64,000 nucleotides of DNA from RYN-230 sp963760405 (GTDB lineage: Bacteria > Actinomycetota > Actinomycetes > Streptosporangiales > Streptosporangiaceae): NCBI GenBank assembly GCA_963760405.1, contig CAVXCV010000005.1, positions 124,001-188,000 of the forward strand, written 5' to 3'. Position 1 is the stretch's first letter, and each line of letters starts with the position of its first letter. A program made the position numbers and the translations under genes. Below are positions 49,920 to 59,262 of this stretch, in pieces. The notes under the pieces were generated by a model. It ran no database searches and had not been told where the DNA came from. It was given only the letters and a program-made list of their open reading frames with translations.

Positions 49920-51959
49920 ATGGCCTCCGTGACCAGCCTTCCCCCAGACGAGCACGCGCTGGTGGACGCCGCGGTCCGGCTCGGCGCGGCTGAGGTCGCA
50001 GGCTGGTCCGCGGCCGAGCATGACCTGACCGCTGACGCGGCGGAGGCGGTCGCGGCGCGGCCCGGGATCGGCGGGCGGCCCGTGACCGCCCTCCAGGACC
50101 AGGTCCGGGCCGGCCAGGATCCGCTCGGCGAGGCGTTCTGCGCGCTGCGCAGCCGGGCTAACCGCCGTCTGCTCGGCCAGACTTTTACCCCACAGACCGT
50201 CATCGACAGCATGATCGCCTGGTCAGCCCGCACCCGGCCGGCTGACCAGCCGGCCGGAGGGAGCGCGCGGACGGATGAGCCGCCTGGCCCGGCCGGCCAC
50301 CCTGGTACAACGGCGGGCCCGGGCGGGCCATCGCCCGGGCTGGACGGGCCAGCGCGGGTGGTCGATCCAGGTACCGGGTCCGCCCGGTTCCTCATCGCAG
50401 CGGGGCGCCGCTGGCCCGGCGCCCAGCTGGTCGGGGTGGAGATCGACCCGGTAGCCGCGATCATCGGCCGGGCCAGCCTGGCGGCCGCCGGGCTGGCCCA
50501 CCGGTCGGAGGTGCTGCTCGCCGACTACCGGGCCGTCCGGCTGCCCGCGGTAGCTGGCCCTACCCTGTTCCTCGGCAACCCGCCCTACGTGCGGCACCAC
50601 CAGATCCGGCCGGAGTGGAAGGACTGGCTGCGCCGCACCGCCCATGCCCGCGGCTTGCCCGCCAGCGGGCTGGCCGGGCTGCACGTGCACTTCTTCCTCG
50701 CCACCGCCGGGCACGCCAGGCCGGGTGACCTGGGCGCGATGATCACTGCCGCCGAGTGGCTGGACGTGAACTACGGCAGCCTGGTGCGCTCGTTGCTGCT
50801 GGGCACCCTGGGCGGCGAGTCGCTGCACCTGGTTCAGCCGGGCTCCCCGGTGTTCGCCGACGCCATTGCCACGTCGGTGATCACCTGCTTCCGGCCCGGC
50901 GCCAGCCCCGAAGTTATGCGGCTGCGCCAGGTGGCCGGCCCGGCGGAACTCGGCGCCCTCGGCGGCGGGCGGCCGGTGCCAGCCGCGGAGCTGGCCCGGG
51001 CCCCGCGCTGGGGCCCGTTGCTGCCTCCGGCGCCGCCGGGAGCAGGGCCGGACAGAACCGCCAGCACTCCGGATGCCAGCAAGTGGCCGACGCCAGAACC
51101 GGAGCCGGACCGGGGAGCCACCCCGCCGCCGGGAGTACCCCCGCCGCCGGGAGTACCCCCGCCGCCGGGAGTACCCCCGCCGCCGGGGACACACTCGCCG
51201 CCGGGAGCACACGCGCCGCCGGGGACAGGGCCGCAGCCGGGAGCAGGGCCGCAGCCGGCAGCTGGCCGACCCCTGACCTGCCGACTGCCGGACGGGCTGG
51301 TCGAGCTGGGCGAGCTCTGCCGGGTACACCGGGGCCAGGTCACCGGCTGCAACGCGGTGTGGGTCACCGCGAGCGGGACCGCCGCCGGCCATCCCCTGAT
51401 CCCGGTCCGCTTCCTGTTCCCGGCAGTGACCCGGGCGCGCGAGCTGTTCGCGGCCGACCAGGCGCTGCGCTGGGCCGCCCCGTTGCGCCGGGTGATCGAC
51501 CTGCCCGCCGACCTCGGCGAACTCGGGCCGGCGGAACGGGCGGCCGTGGCGCGTTTCCTGCGCACGGCGCAGGCCGCGGGTGCCGCTGACTCCTATATCG
51601 CCCGGCACCGGACGCCCTGGTGGCGGGTCCGGCTGGCGCAGCCGCCGCCCATCCTGGCCAGCTACATGGCACGGCGGCCGCCCGCCTTCGTCCGGAACCT
51701 GGCCGGCGCCCGCTTCCTGAACATCGCGCACGGGCTCTACCCACGGGAGCCGTTGCTGCCCCCGCAACTGGACGCGCTCGCGTCCTTCCTGGCCCGGTCG
51801 GTCACCTCCGGGCAGGGCCGGGTCTACGCGGGCGGCCTGGTCAAGTTCGAGCCGCGCGAGATGGAGCGCCTCCCGGTCCCCGTCCCAGCCCTGCTGACGG
51901 CCCAGGCGAGTGACTCTTCACGCGTTTCCTACGGACATTTCCGGACAAATCGTTCGTGA
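49920..51959 (+). CDS. N6-adenine DNA methyltransferase-like protein (orphan)
   Basis: A 679-residue protein. FTPQTVIDSMIAW near 90, VVDPGTGSARFLIAAGRRW (SAM motif I) near 147 and the catalytic FLGNPPYVRHHQ near 219 match class I N6-adenine methylases of the Eco57I/TaqI type. A Pro/Gly-rich insert of repeated VPPPPG (about 400-445, from 15-bp GTACCCCCGCCGCCGGGA units) splits it from a C-terminal part with RARELFAADQALRWA and YIARHRTPWWRVRLA, likely target recognition. No endonuclease is adjacent. The last 15 residues are encoded inside repeat element copy B. Confidence 0.85.
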   Translation: MASVTSLPPDEHALVDAAVRLGAAEVAGWSAAEHDLTADAAEAVAARPGIGGRPVTALQDQVRAGQDPLGEAFCALRSRANRRLLGQTFTPQTVIDSMIAWSARTRPADQPAGGSARTDEPPGPAGHPGTTAGPGGPSPGLDGPARVVDPGTGSARFLIAAGRRWPGAQLVGVEIDPVAAIIGRASLAAAGLAHRSEVLLADYRAVRLPAVAGPTLFLGNPPYVRHHQIRPEWKDWLRRTAHARGLPASGLAGLHVHFFLATAGHARPGDLGAMITAAEWLDVNYGSLVRSLLLGTLGGESLHLVQPGSPVFADAIATSVITCFRPGASPEVMRLRQVAGPAELGALGGGRPVPAAELARAPRWGPLLPPAPPGAGPDRTASTPDASKWPTPEPEPDRGATPPPGVPPPPGVPPPPGVPPPPGTHSPPGAHAPPGTGPQPGAGPQPAAGRPLTCRLPDGLVELGELCRVHRGQVTGCNAVWVTASGTAAGHPLIPVRFLFPAVTRARELFAADQALRWAAPLRRVIDLPADLGELGPAERAAVARFLRTAQAAGAADSYIARHRTPWWRVRLAQPPPILASYMARRPPAFVRNLAGARFLNIAHGLYPREPLLPPQLDALASFLARSVTSGQGRVYAGGLVKFEPREMERLPVPVPALLTAQASDSSRVSYGHFRTNRS

Positions 51960-51980
51960 TCATGACTGGAACGCGTGAAA
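51917..51980. repeat. Palindromic dispersed element, copy B
   Basis: Second copy of the 64-bp element at 8527-8590 (54 of 64 identical, no gap, the final 20 bases identical). Ends form TTCACGCGTTTCC against GGAACGCGTGAA. It overlaps the methylase 3' end and supplies its stop codon (TGA 51957-51959, within the conserved TGATCATGAC). Confidence 0.8.
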
Positions 51981-52004
51981 AGTGCGCTAGCCCGCTGGAT
52001 CCTA

Positions 52005-52095
52005 TGCCGGGTGCCGGGTGCCGGGTGCCGGGTGCCGGGTGCCGGGTGCCGGGTGCCGGGTGCCGGGTGCCGGGTGCCGGGTGCCGGGTGCCGGG
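52005..52095. repeat. 13 perfect TGCCGGG heptamer repeats
   Basis: Thirteen identical 7-bp units in the 145-bp gap between the methylase and pmt genes, starting 25 bp after repeat element B. Perfect identity suggests a hypervariable microsatellite. It is non-coding and ends 9 bp before the pmt stop. Confidence 0.97.
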
Positions 52096-52104
52096 CGGGG
52101 CGCG

Positions 52105-53814
52105 CTAGATCCAGCCGTGGTACCACATGTGGGACAGCCAGTCCGAGTACGGGATCACTTTGCCGGCGATGATCGGGTACATGTACGCGAAGTTAAGCAG
52201 CACCCCGAGCAGGTAGGCGCCGGTGACAGCGGCGCCTACCGTGCGCCGGGCGGCAGATGCGTTCGCCGAGCCGATGATCAGGCCCAGGCACAACGTGATG
52301 GTCAGGATGAGGAACGGCTCGAACTCCAGCGCGTAGAAGAAGAACTCGGTCCGGTGGTCGTGCACCGCGAACCAGAACCAGGGCAGCCAGCCGAACGCCA
52401 CCGCCAGCAGCAGTGCGCCCGGCCGCCAGTCCCGGCGGGTCAACCACCAGCAGATGCACACGATCAGCGTGGCGATGGACGTCCACCAGATCAGCGGGGT
52501 GCCGATGGCCAGCACCTCCTGGGCGCTGCTGGCGGCGCTGCCGCAGGTCACCCCGTGGTGGCTGGCCACGGTGCCGCCCGCCGGGCACTGCCAGAAGAAC
52601 GCGACCGGCCTGCTCATCAGCAGCCAGGACCAGGGCTGCGACTGGTACGGGTGGTGCGTGGTGAGGCCGAGATGGAACTGCAGGATCTGCTGCTGGTAGT
52701 GCACAAATGAGTCCAGCGCGGAGATCACCGGGAACTTCGTCCCGTTCTGCGCCGCGTACTGCCGGTCGTAGCCGGTGCTGGAGAAGAACCAGCCGGCCCA
52801 GGTGGTGACGTACACGACGATCGGCACCAGCACGAACGTCACCGGCAGCCACCGGTTGTCCCGGGTAAGCGTGGCGCGCAGCCCGCCGCCCAGCCCGGCG
52901 GTTCGCCGCGCGCCGAGGTCCCAGGCCACGGTGAGGATGCCGAACCCGATCACATACCAGATCGCGTCCCACTTGGAGGCCAGGGCGAGGCCCAGGCAGA
53001 CCCCGGCGCCCACCCGCCACCAGCGGATCGGCCGCCGGCCCTGGGCGCCCCCGGCCGCCGGGCTGGCCGCCCCCGCCGGGCCGACCGCCCCCGCCGTACC
53101 CGCCGCGGCCGCCGTACCTGCTGCGGCCGCCGCGACGGCGGCCTCGGCCGCGTCAGCTTCGTCGACGATCCGGGCCCGGGTCGCATCGCGGTCCACCACC
53201 AGGCAGCCGAATGCGGCCAGTACCCAGAACATCAGGAAAATGTCCAGCAGGGCGGTCCGGCTCATCACGAATTCCAGCCCGTCCAGGGCCAGCAGCAGGC
53301 CAGCCACGCAGCCGAGCAGGGTGGACCTGGTCATCCGGCGGGCGATCCGGGCCAGCAGCAGGATGGCCAGCGAGCCGATGAAGGCAGTGGCGAACCGCCA
53401 GCCGAACGAGTTCAGCCCGAACGTCCACTCGCCGAACGCGATGAACAGCTTTCCCACTGGCGGATGCACCACGAACTCGCCGCCAGCCGTGAAGATATGT
53501 GAATTGCCTTGGGCGAGCATGTAGTTGCGGGCGGAGACGTAGTTGTGCTCGACGCCGTAGTGCAGGATCCCGAGCGCGTCCGGAACGTAATACGTCTCAT
53601 CGAAGATGATCTTGCGTGGTATGCCGAGCCGGTTGAACCGCAGGTACGCACCGAACGCGGTGACCAGTAGCGGTCCCGCCCAGCCCCAGAATGCGCTCCC
53701 GGGCATGGCCGGCAGCAGCCGGGCACGCAGTGCCGAGGGCCGTGCCGCCGGTGCGGCGGGACTATTGGTGTCAGCAGCTTTAACCGCCGCCCGGGATGCC
53801 ATCATCGCAAACAT
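52105..53814 (-). CDS. pmt: Dolichyl-phosphate-mannose-protein mannosyltransferase (Pmt, GT39)
   Basis: A 569-residue GT-C transferase that O-mannosylates secreted proteins from polyprenyl-phospho-mannose. Near the N-terminus LRFNRLGIPRKIIFDETYYVPDA holds the conserved acidic loop residues DE, and about ten to eleven membrane helices follow. An Ala/Gly-rich insert (AAVAAAAAGTAAAAGTAG...) extends the loop before RRPIRWWRVGAG. The C-terminal YPIIAGKVIPYSDWLSHMWYHGWI is typical. Start MFAMMASRAA is likely; later ATGs at 53805/53802 are possible. It is divergent from rsmI, 32 bp away, as in mycobacteria. Confidence 0.9.
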   Translation of the reverse strand: MFAMMASRAAVKAADTNSPAAPAARPSALRARLLPAMPGSAFWGWAGPLLVTAFGAYLRFNRLGIPRKIIFDETYYVPDALGILHYGVEHNYVSARNYMLAQGNSHIFTAGGEFVVHPPVGKLFIAFGEWTFGLNSFGWRFATAFIGSLAILLLARIARRMTRSTLLGCVAGLLLALDGLEFVMSRTALLDIFLMFWVLAAFGCLVVDRDATRARIVDEADAAEAAVAAAAAGTAAAAGTAGAVGPAGAASPAAGGAQGRRPIRWWRVGAGVCLGLALASKWDAIWYVIGFGILTVAWDLGARRTAGLGGGLRATLTRDNRWLPVTFVLVPIVVYVTTWAGWFFSSTGYDRQYAAQNGTKFPVISALDSFVHYQQQILQFHLGLTTHHPYQSQPWSWLLMSRPVAFFWQCPAGGTVASHHGVTCGSAASSAQEVLAIGTPLIWWTSIATLIVCICWWLTRRDWRPGALLLAVAFGWLPWFWFAVHDHRTEFFFYALEFEPFLILTITLCLGLIIGSANASAARRTVGAAVTGAYLLGVLLNFAYMYPIIAGKVIPYSDWLSHMWYHGWI

Positions 53815-53846
53815 CGTATTGGGCCCCGGGAGCAGACGAACAGCGC

Positions 53847-54722
53847 ATGACAGATACCGGTTACGGGACACTCACGGTGGCGGCCACGCCGATCGGCCGC
53901 CCCGGCGATGCCTCACCGCTCCTCGCCGCGGCGCTCGCCAGCACCCCGGTGGTGGCGGCCGAGGACACCCGGCGGCTGCGCAGGCTGGCGGCTGAGCTTG
54001 GCGTCCAGCTCACCGGCCAGGTGCTGTCCTACTTCGACGCCACGGAGCGCAGCCGCGGGCCGCAACTGCTCGCCGAGCTCCGCGACGGCCGCGATGTGCT
54101 GCTGGTGACCGACGCCGGGATGCCGGTGATCAGCGATCCGGGGTACTGGCTGGTCGCAGCGGCGGCTGAAGCCGGCGTCCGGGTCACGGCGCTGCCCGGG
54201 CCGTCCGCGGTGACCACCGCCCTGGCCGTGTCGGGGCTGCCGTCGGACCGGTTCTGCTTCGAGGGCTTCCCGTCGCGCAAGCCTGGCGAGCGGGCCCGTC
54301 AGCTCGCTGAGCTGGCCACCGAGCGGCGGACGCTGGTCTTCTTCGAGTCTCCCCGGCGGGCTGGCCGGACCCTGGCGGATCTCGCCGGCGCGTTCGGGGC
54401 GGGCCGCCGGGCGGTGGTCTGCCGCGAGCTGACCAAGACCCATGAGGAGGTCCGCCGCGGCACCCTGGGTGAGCTGGCTGACTGGGCGGCGGATGGCTTG
54501 CTGGGCGAGATCACCCTGGTCGTCGAAGGGGCCAGCACGGCGGCACCGCCCAGCCCGGCGGAAGCAGTGGACGAGGTCGCCCGGCGGGTCGCGGCCGGCC
54601 AGCCGCGCAACGCGGCCATCGCGGCGGTAGCCCGGGAGACCGGGCTGCGCCGGGCCGAGGTGTACGACGCGGTCGTAGCCGCCCGCCGCGACGGCGGCGG
54701 CGCGAAGCCGCCGTCGGAGTAA
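53847..54722 (+). CDS. rsmI: 16S rRNA 2'-O-methyltransferase RsmI (cytidine 1402)
   Basis: A 291-residue SAM-dependent methyltransferase acting on 16S rRNA C1402. LTVAATPIGRPGD, VVAAEDTRRLRRL, LLVTDAGMPVISDPGYWLV and ALPGPSAVTTALAVSGLPSDRFCFEGF are the family motifs. The start MTDTGYG is chosen by alignment; an upstream ATG at 53796 overlaps the divergent pmt gene. It is 41 bp before metG on the same strand. Confidence 0.95.
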   Translation: MTDTGYGTLTVAATPIGRPGDASPLLAAALASTPVVAAEDTRRLRRLAAELGVQLTGQVLSYFDATERSRGPQLLAELRDGRDVLLVTDAGMPVISDPGYWLVAAAAEAGVRVTALPGPSAVTTALAVSGLPSDRFCFEGFPSRKPGERARQLAELATERRTLVFFESPRRAGRTLADLAGAFGAGRRAVVCRELTKTHEEVRRGTLGELADWAADGLLGEITLVVEGASTAAPPSPAEAVDEVARRVAAGQPRNAAIAAVARETGLRRAEVYDAVVAARRDGGGAKPPSE

Positions 54723-54763
54723 ACCCGTTCAGGGCCTGGCCAGGCAAGCCCTAGGCTGTCAGC

Positions 54764-56560
54764 ATGTCCGCTGCGACCCGTCACATCCTTACCGCGCCGG
54801 CCTGGCCCTACGCCAACGGGCCCCGGCACATCGGCCATGTCTCCGGTTTCGGCCTGCCGTCCGACATGTTCAGCCGGTACCAGCGGATGGCGGGCAGCCG
54901 GGTGCTGATGGTCAGCGGCACCGATGAGCACGGGACGCCGATCCAGGTCGCGGCCGACGCCGAGGGGCTGACCACGCGCCAGCTCGCCGACCGCTACAAC
55001 CGGATCATCGCGGATGACCTGTGCCGCCTGGGCATCTCCTACGACCTGTTCACCCGGACGACCACCCGGAACCACTACACCGTCACCCAGGAGATCTTCC
55101 TCGGCCTGCTGAAGAACGGCTATATCTTCCCGCAGACCACGCTGGGCGCGATCTCCCCGTCCACCGGCCGGACCCTGCCCGACCGGTACATCGAGGGCAC
55201 CTGCCCGATCTGCGGGTACGAGCACGCCCGCGGCGACCAGTGCGACAACTGCGGCAACCAGCTCGACCCGGTGGACCTGATCACCCCTCACTCGAAGATC
55301 AACGGTGAGACGCCCAAGTTTGTCGAGACCGAGCAGTACTTCCTCGACCTGCCCGCGTTCACCGAGGTGCTCCGCAAGTGGCTGGAGAGCAAGACCGGGC
55401 AGTGGCGGCCGAACGTGCTCAGGTTCTCGCTGAACCTGCTGGACGAGCTGCGTCCCAGGGCGATCACCCGGGACCTGGACTGGGGCGTGCCGGTCCCGCT
55501 CGACGGCTGGCGGGAGCGCCCGGACAAGCGCATCTACGTGTGGTTCGACGCGGTCATCGGGTACCTGTCCGCGTCCATCGAGTGGGCCCGCCGGTCCGGC
55601 GACCCGGACGCCTGGCGCGCCTGGTGGCAGTCCCCGGAGGCGGAGTCCTACTACTTCATGGGCAAGGACAACATCGTCTTCCACTCCGAGATCTGGCCCG
55701 CCATGCTGTTCGGCTACAGCGGCCAGGGCAGCAAGGACGGCACCCCGGGCGCGCTCGGCGCGCTGAACGTGCCCAGCGAGGTCGTGTCCAGCGAGTACCT
55801 CACGATGGAGGGCCGCAAGTTCTCCTCGTCCCGGTCCGTGGTGATCTACGTCCGGGACTTCCTGGAGCGCTACGACGTGGACGCCCTGCGCTACTACGTG
55901 GCGGTGGCCGGCCCGGAGAACCAGGACACCGACTTCACCTGGTCAGAGTTCATCCGGCGGAACAACGACGAGCTCGTCGCCACCTGGGGCAACCTGGTGA
56001 ACCGGTCGGTCTCGTTCGCCGCCCGGAACATCGGCTCCATCCCGGAGGCCGGCCAGCTGACCGACGCGGACCGGGAGATCCTGGAGCGGTCCCGCCAGGC
56101 TTTCGGCCGGGTCGGCAGCGCGCTCGGCCGGTCCCGGTTCAAGGCGGGGATCACCGACGCGATGCGCACGGTGGCCGAGGCCAACAAGTACATGTCCGAT
56201 CAGGCGCCATGGCAGCTGCGGCAATCTGATCCGGAGCGGATGCGCACCATCCTGCACGTGGTGCTGCAGCTGGTGGACGACGCGAAAACGATGCTCACCC
56301 CGTTCCTGCCGCAGTCCTCGGAAAAGGTGTACCGGATGCTGGGCGGCGCGGGCGAGTGGTCCGGCGCGCCGCGCATCGAGGAGGTGGACGAGGACGGCGG
56401 CCCGTCCTACCCGGTCATCACCGGCGACTATGCCACCGCCGCGCGCTGGGAGTCCCGCCCGGTCACGCCGGGCACTCCACTGGCCCCCCCGACCCCGCTG
56501 TTCGCCAAGCTGGACCCGTCCGTCGCCGAAGAGGAACTGGGCCGGCTGGAGGAGGGATGA
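54764..56560 (+). CDS. metG: Methionyl-tRNA synthetase
   Basis: A 598-residue class I synthetase. The HIGH motif is GPRHIGH in LTAPAWPYANGPRHIGHVSG; VSGTDEHGTPI follows. A zinc knuckle CPICGYEHARGDQCDNCG lies near 147, and the KMSKS-type loop reads KFSSSRS near 352. The anticodon domain ends without a C-terminal tRNA-binding fusion. Its stop overlaps the tatD start (ATGA). Confidence 0.97.
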   Translation: MSAATRHILTAPAWPYANGPRHIGHVSGFGLPSDMFSRYQRMAGSRVLMVSGTDEHGTPIQVAADAEGLTTRQLADRYNRIIADDLCRLGISYDLFTRTTTRNHYTVTQEIFLGLLKNGYIFPQTTLGAISPSTGRTLPDRYIEGTCPICGYEHARGDQCDNCGNQLDPVDLITPHSKINGETPKFVETEQYFLDLPAFTEVLRKWLESKTGQWRPNVLRFSLNLLDELRPRAITRDLDWGVPVPLDGWRERPDKRIYVWFDAVIGYLSASIEWARRSGDPDAWRAWWQSPEAESYYFMGKDNIVFHSEIWPAMLFGYSGQGSKDGTPGALGALNVPSEVVSSEYLTMEGRKFSSSRSVVIYVRDFLERYDVDALRYYVAVAGPENQDTDFTWSEFIRRNNDELVATWGNLVNRSVSFAARNIGSIPEAGQLTDADREILERSRQAFGRVGSALGRSRFKAGITDAMRTVAEANKYMSDQAPWQLRQSDPERMRTILHVVLQLVDDAKTMLTPFLPQSSEKVYRMLGGAGEWSGAPRIEEVDEDGGPSYPVITGDYATAARWESRPVTPGTPLAPPTPLFAKLDPSVAEEELGRLEEG

Positions 56561-57405
56561 CCGGAGGCAGCCCGCTGCCGGGCGCGCCGCTGCCCCCCGA
56601 CGAGCTGGCCGGGGAGCCCCTGCCGGCCCCGGCCTTCGACAGCCACTGTCACCTGGACCTGCTCGGCGCCCCTGTGGCCGACGCGCTGGCGCAGGCCCGG
56701 GCGGTCGGCGTCACCCGGGTGGTCACGGTCGGCGTGGACCTGGAGTCGTCGCGCTGGTCGGCGCAGTGCGCGGACGACTACCCGGACGTGTACGCCGCGG
56801 TCGCGATCCATCCGAACGACACCGGCGCCGTGAGCGGTTCCGTTGCGGAAAAAGAGGCCGCGCTGGCGGAGATCGCGGAACTGGCCGGGCGGCCGCGGGT
56901 GCGGGCGGTCGGTGAGACCGGGCTGGACTACTACCGGGACCATGCTGAGCCCGCGGTGCAGCGGGACTGGTTCCGCGCGCACATCGCTATCGCCAAGCAG
57001 GCAGGCAAGGCGCTGGTGATCCACGACCGGGAGGCGCACGAGGATGTGCTGCGCATCCTGGACGAGGAGGGGCCGCCGGAGAAGGTGATCTTCCACTGCT
57101 TCTCGGGTGACGCGGCCATGGCCAAGCGCTGCGCAGCAGCCGGGTACGTGCTCAGCTTCGCGGGCAACCTGACGTTCACCAGCGCGCAGCCGCTGCGCGA
57201 CGCCGCGGCGGCGGCGCCCGCGGACGCGATCCTGGTCGAGACCGACGCGCCGTTCCTGACCCCGGTGCCCGGCCGCGGCCGGCCCAACTCGCCCGCGATG
57301 GTGGCGCGGACCCTGCGCTGCCTGGCCGAGGTCAAGCAGCTCCCGGTTGAGGAGGTGTGCGCGCTGGTCACGGCGGCCGGCGAGCGCATGTTCGGCCCGT
57401 GGTAG
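56557..57405 (+). CDS. tatD: TatD family deoxyribonuclease
   Basis: A 282-residue metal-dependent hydrolase. FDSHCHLDLLGAP gives the HxH metal site, AVGETGLDYYRD the conserved Glu, HDREAHEDVLRIL and FHCFSGDAAMAKR further His ligands, and LVETDAPFLTPVPGRGRPNSP the Asp motif. TatD enzymes have 3'-5' exonuclease or DNA repair roles. ATG overlaps the metG stop; its own end overlaps the rsmA start by 7 nt. Confidence 0.94.
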   Translation: MTGGSPLPGAPLPPDELAGEPLPAPAFDSHCHLDLLGAPVADALAQARAVGVTRVVTVGVDLESSRWSAQCADDYPDVYAAVAIHPNDTGAVSGSVAEKEAALAEIAELAGRPRVRAVGETGLDYYRDHAEPAVQRDWFRAHIAIAKQAGKALVIHDREAHEDVLRILDEEGPPEKVIFHCFSGDAAMAKRCAAAGYVLSFAGNLTFTSAQPLRDAAAAAPADAILVETDAPFLTPVPGRGRPNSPAMVARTLRCLAEVKQLPVEEVCALVTAAGERMFGPW

Positions 57406-58265
57406 AGGGGGGCGCCGCCCTTCTCGGGCCGGCTGAGATCCGGGCGCTGGCCGGGCAGCTCGGGCTGCGGCCGGCCAAGCGGCTCGGCCAGAACTTCGTC
57501 ATCGATCCCGGCACGGTCCGCCGGATCGTGGGGCTGGCCGGCCTGACCCCGGACGACGTGGTGGTCGAGGTAGGCCCGGGGTTCGGCTCGCTGACCCTCG
57601 GCTTGCTCCCGGCGGCCCGCGAGGTGATCGCCGTGGAGCTCGACGCGCAGCTGGCCCGCCAGCTTCCACTGACCGTCGCTGCCCACGCACGTCCTTTTCT
57701 GCAACGCTTGCGGGTGGTCAATGACGACGCCGCCCGGGTGGGGGAGCTTCCGGGGAGTGCACCGACAGCGCTGGTGGCCAACCTGCCCTACAACGTCGCG
57801 GTGCCAGTGGTGCTGCACCTGCTGGCCACCATGCCCTCGGTGCGCCGCGGCCTGGTGATGGTGCAGGCCGAGGTGGCCGACCGGATGACCGCCCCGCCGG
57901 GCAGCCGGGTCTACGGAGTGCCCTCGGTCAAGCTCGCCTGGTACGCGGACGCGCGCCGGGCCGGGGCGGTGCCGCGCAGTGTCTTCTGGCCGGTGCCGAA
58001 CGTGGACTCGGCGCTGGTGGCGTTTACCCGGCGGGACCCGCCAGCGGGCGGCATGGCCCGGCAGGAAGTGTTCGCGGTTGTGGACGCGGCGTTCGCGCAA
58101 CGGCGCAAGACGCTGCGGGCGGCGCTGGCCTCGTGGGCCGGGTCGGCCGCGGGCGCGGAGCGGATCCTGCGCGCGGCGGGAGTGGACCCGCAGGCCCGCG
58201 GCGAGTCGCTGGGGGTCGCGGAGTTCGCCCAGATCGCCCGAGCAGCTACGATCACGATGTCGTGA
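57399..58265 (+). CDS. rsmA: 16S rRNA dimethyladenosine transferase RsmA (KsgA)
   Basis: A 288-residue methyltransferase that dimethylates A1518/A1519 of 16S rRNA. LGQNFVIDPGTVRRIVGLAG, VVVEVGPGFGSLTLGLL (motif I) and LVANLPYNVAVPVV (NLPY active site) are clear. The GTG start (VVEGGAALLGPAEIR) overlaps the tatD stop in GTGGTAG. In mycobacteria rpfB lies between tatD and rsmA; here it is absent. The stop overlaps ispE (GTGA). Confidence 0.94.
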   Translation: MVEGGAALLGPAEIRALAGQLGLRPAKRLGQNFVIDPGTVRRIVGLAGLTPDDVVVEVGPGFGSLTLGLLPAAREVIAVELDAQLARQLPLTVAAHARPFLQRLRVVNDDAARVGELPGSAPTALVANLPYNVAVPVVLHLLATMPSVRRGLVMVQAEVADRMTAPPGSRVYGVPSVKLAWYADARRAGAVPRSVFWPVPNVDSALVAFTRRDPPAGGMARQEVFAVVDAAFAQRRKTLRAALASWAGSAAGAERILRAAGVDPQARGESLGVAEFAQIARAATITMS

Positions 58266-59255
58266 CCGGTGTTACTGCGCGGGTGCCCGCGAAGGTGAAC
58301 CTGCAGCTCTCAGTGGGCCTGCCCCGCCCGGACGGCTACCACGACCTGGTGACCGTGTTCCACGCGCTGGCGCTATACGACGAGGTCACCGTGTCCCTGG
58401 CGGAAACCGACAGCGTGGCCGTCACCGGGGAGGGCGCGGACAGCGTGCCGCTGGACGGCGGCAACCTCGCCTCCCGCGCGGTCACCGCGCTGGTCCAGGC
58501 GGTCGGGCCGGGGGTACGGGACTCACCCGGTGTGGCCATCGAGATCAGGAAGCGGATCCCGGTGGCGGCCGGGCTGGCCGGCGGCAGCGCCGACGCCGCG
58601 GGCGCACTGGTCGCCTGCAACGAGCTGTGGGGGGCCGGGCTCAGCCAGCAGGAGCTGGCCGAGATCGCCGGGCGGGTCGGCTCCGATGTTGGCTTCGCCC
58701 TGGTCGGTGGCACAGCGATCGGCCTGGGCCGGGGCGACCGGGTCACTCCCGCCCTCGCCGCCGGGACGTACCACTGGGTGCTCGCGTTCGCTGCCGAGCA
58801 GTTGTCCACGGCCGCGGTGTACGCGGCCTGCGACCGGCTCCGGGCGGCGCAGGACGGCCAGCCCGCACCGGACCGGCCAAGGGGGCCGGGCCCAGGGTGG
58901 CCGGGGGAGCCAGAGCCGGCCCGGCGTCCCGCAGCTGGACACCGCCCTGATGACCGCGCTGCGCTCGGGCAACCCAGCCGAGCTGGGGCCGTTGCTGAGC
59001 AACGACCTGCAGCCCGCGGCCATTTCGCTGCTGCCCCGGCTGCGGCTGGCCCTGTCCGTCGGCCGCGACGCGGGCGCGCTCGGCGCGATCGTGTCCGGGT
59101 CCGGGCCGACCTGCGTCTACCTGGCCCGGGACGCCGCGAGCGCCCGCGACGTGGCCGTCGCGCTGACCGCCGAGGGAGTCTGCCGGACGGTGGCCACGGT
59201 GACCGGCCCGGCGCCCGGCGCGACCGTGATCAGCGTCCCCGCCGCGGGCCGGTGA
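58262..59255 (+). CDS. ispE: 4-diphosphocytidyl-2-C-methyl-D-erythritol kinase (apparent frameshift)
   Basis: A GHMP kinase of the MEP isoprenoid pathway. The first part (ARVPAKVNLQLSVGLPRPDGYHDLVTVFHAL and the ATP loop IPVAAGLAGGSADAAGALVA) is in one frame. After RAAQDGQPAPDRPRG the frame becomes Arg/Ala noise, while the +1 frame gives PQLDTALMTALRSGNPAELGPLLSNDLQ and the GSGPTCVYLA motif to stop 59255. One surplus base in the G-runs between 58881 and 58917 would explain it and give 330 residues. GTG start overlaps the rsmA stop. Confidence 0.85.
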
Positions 59256-59262
59256 CCGGCTG

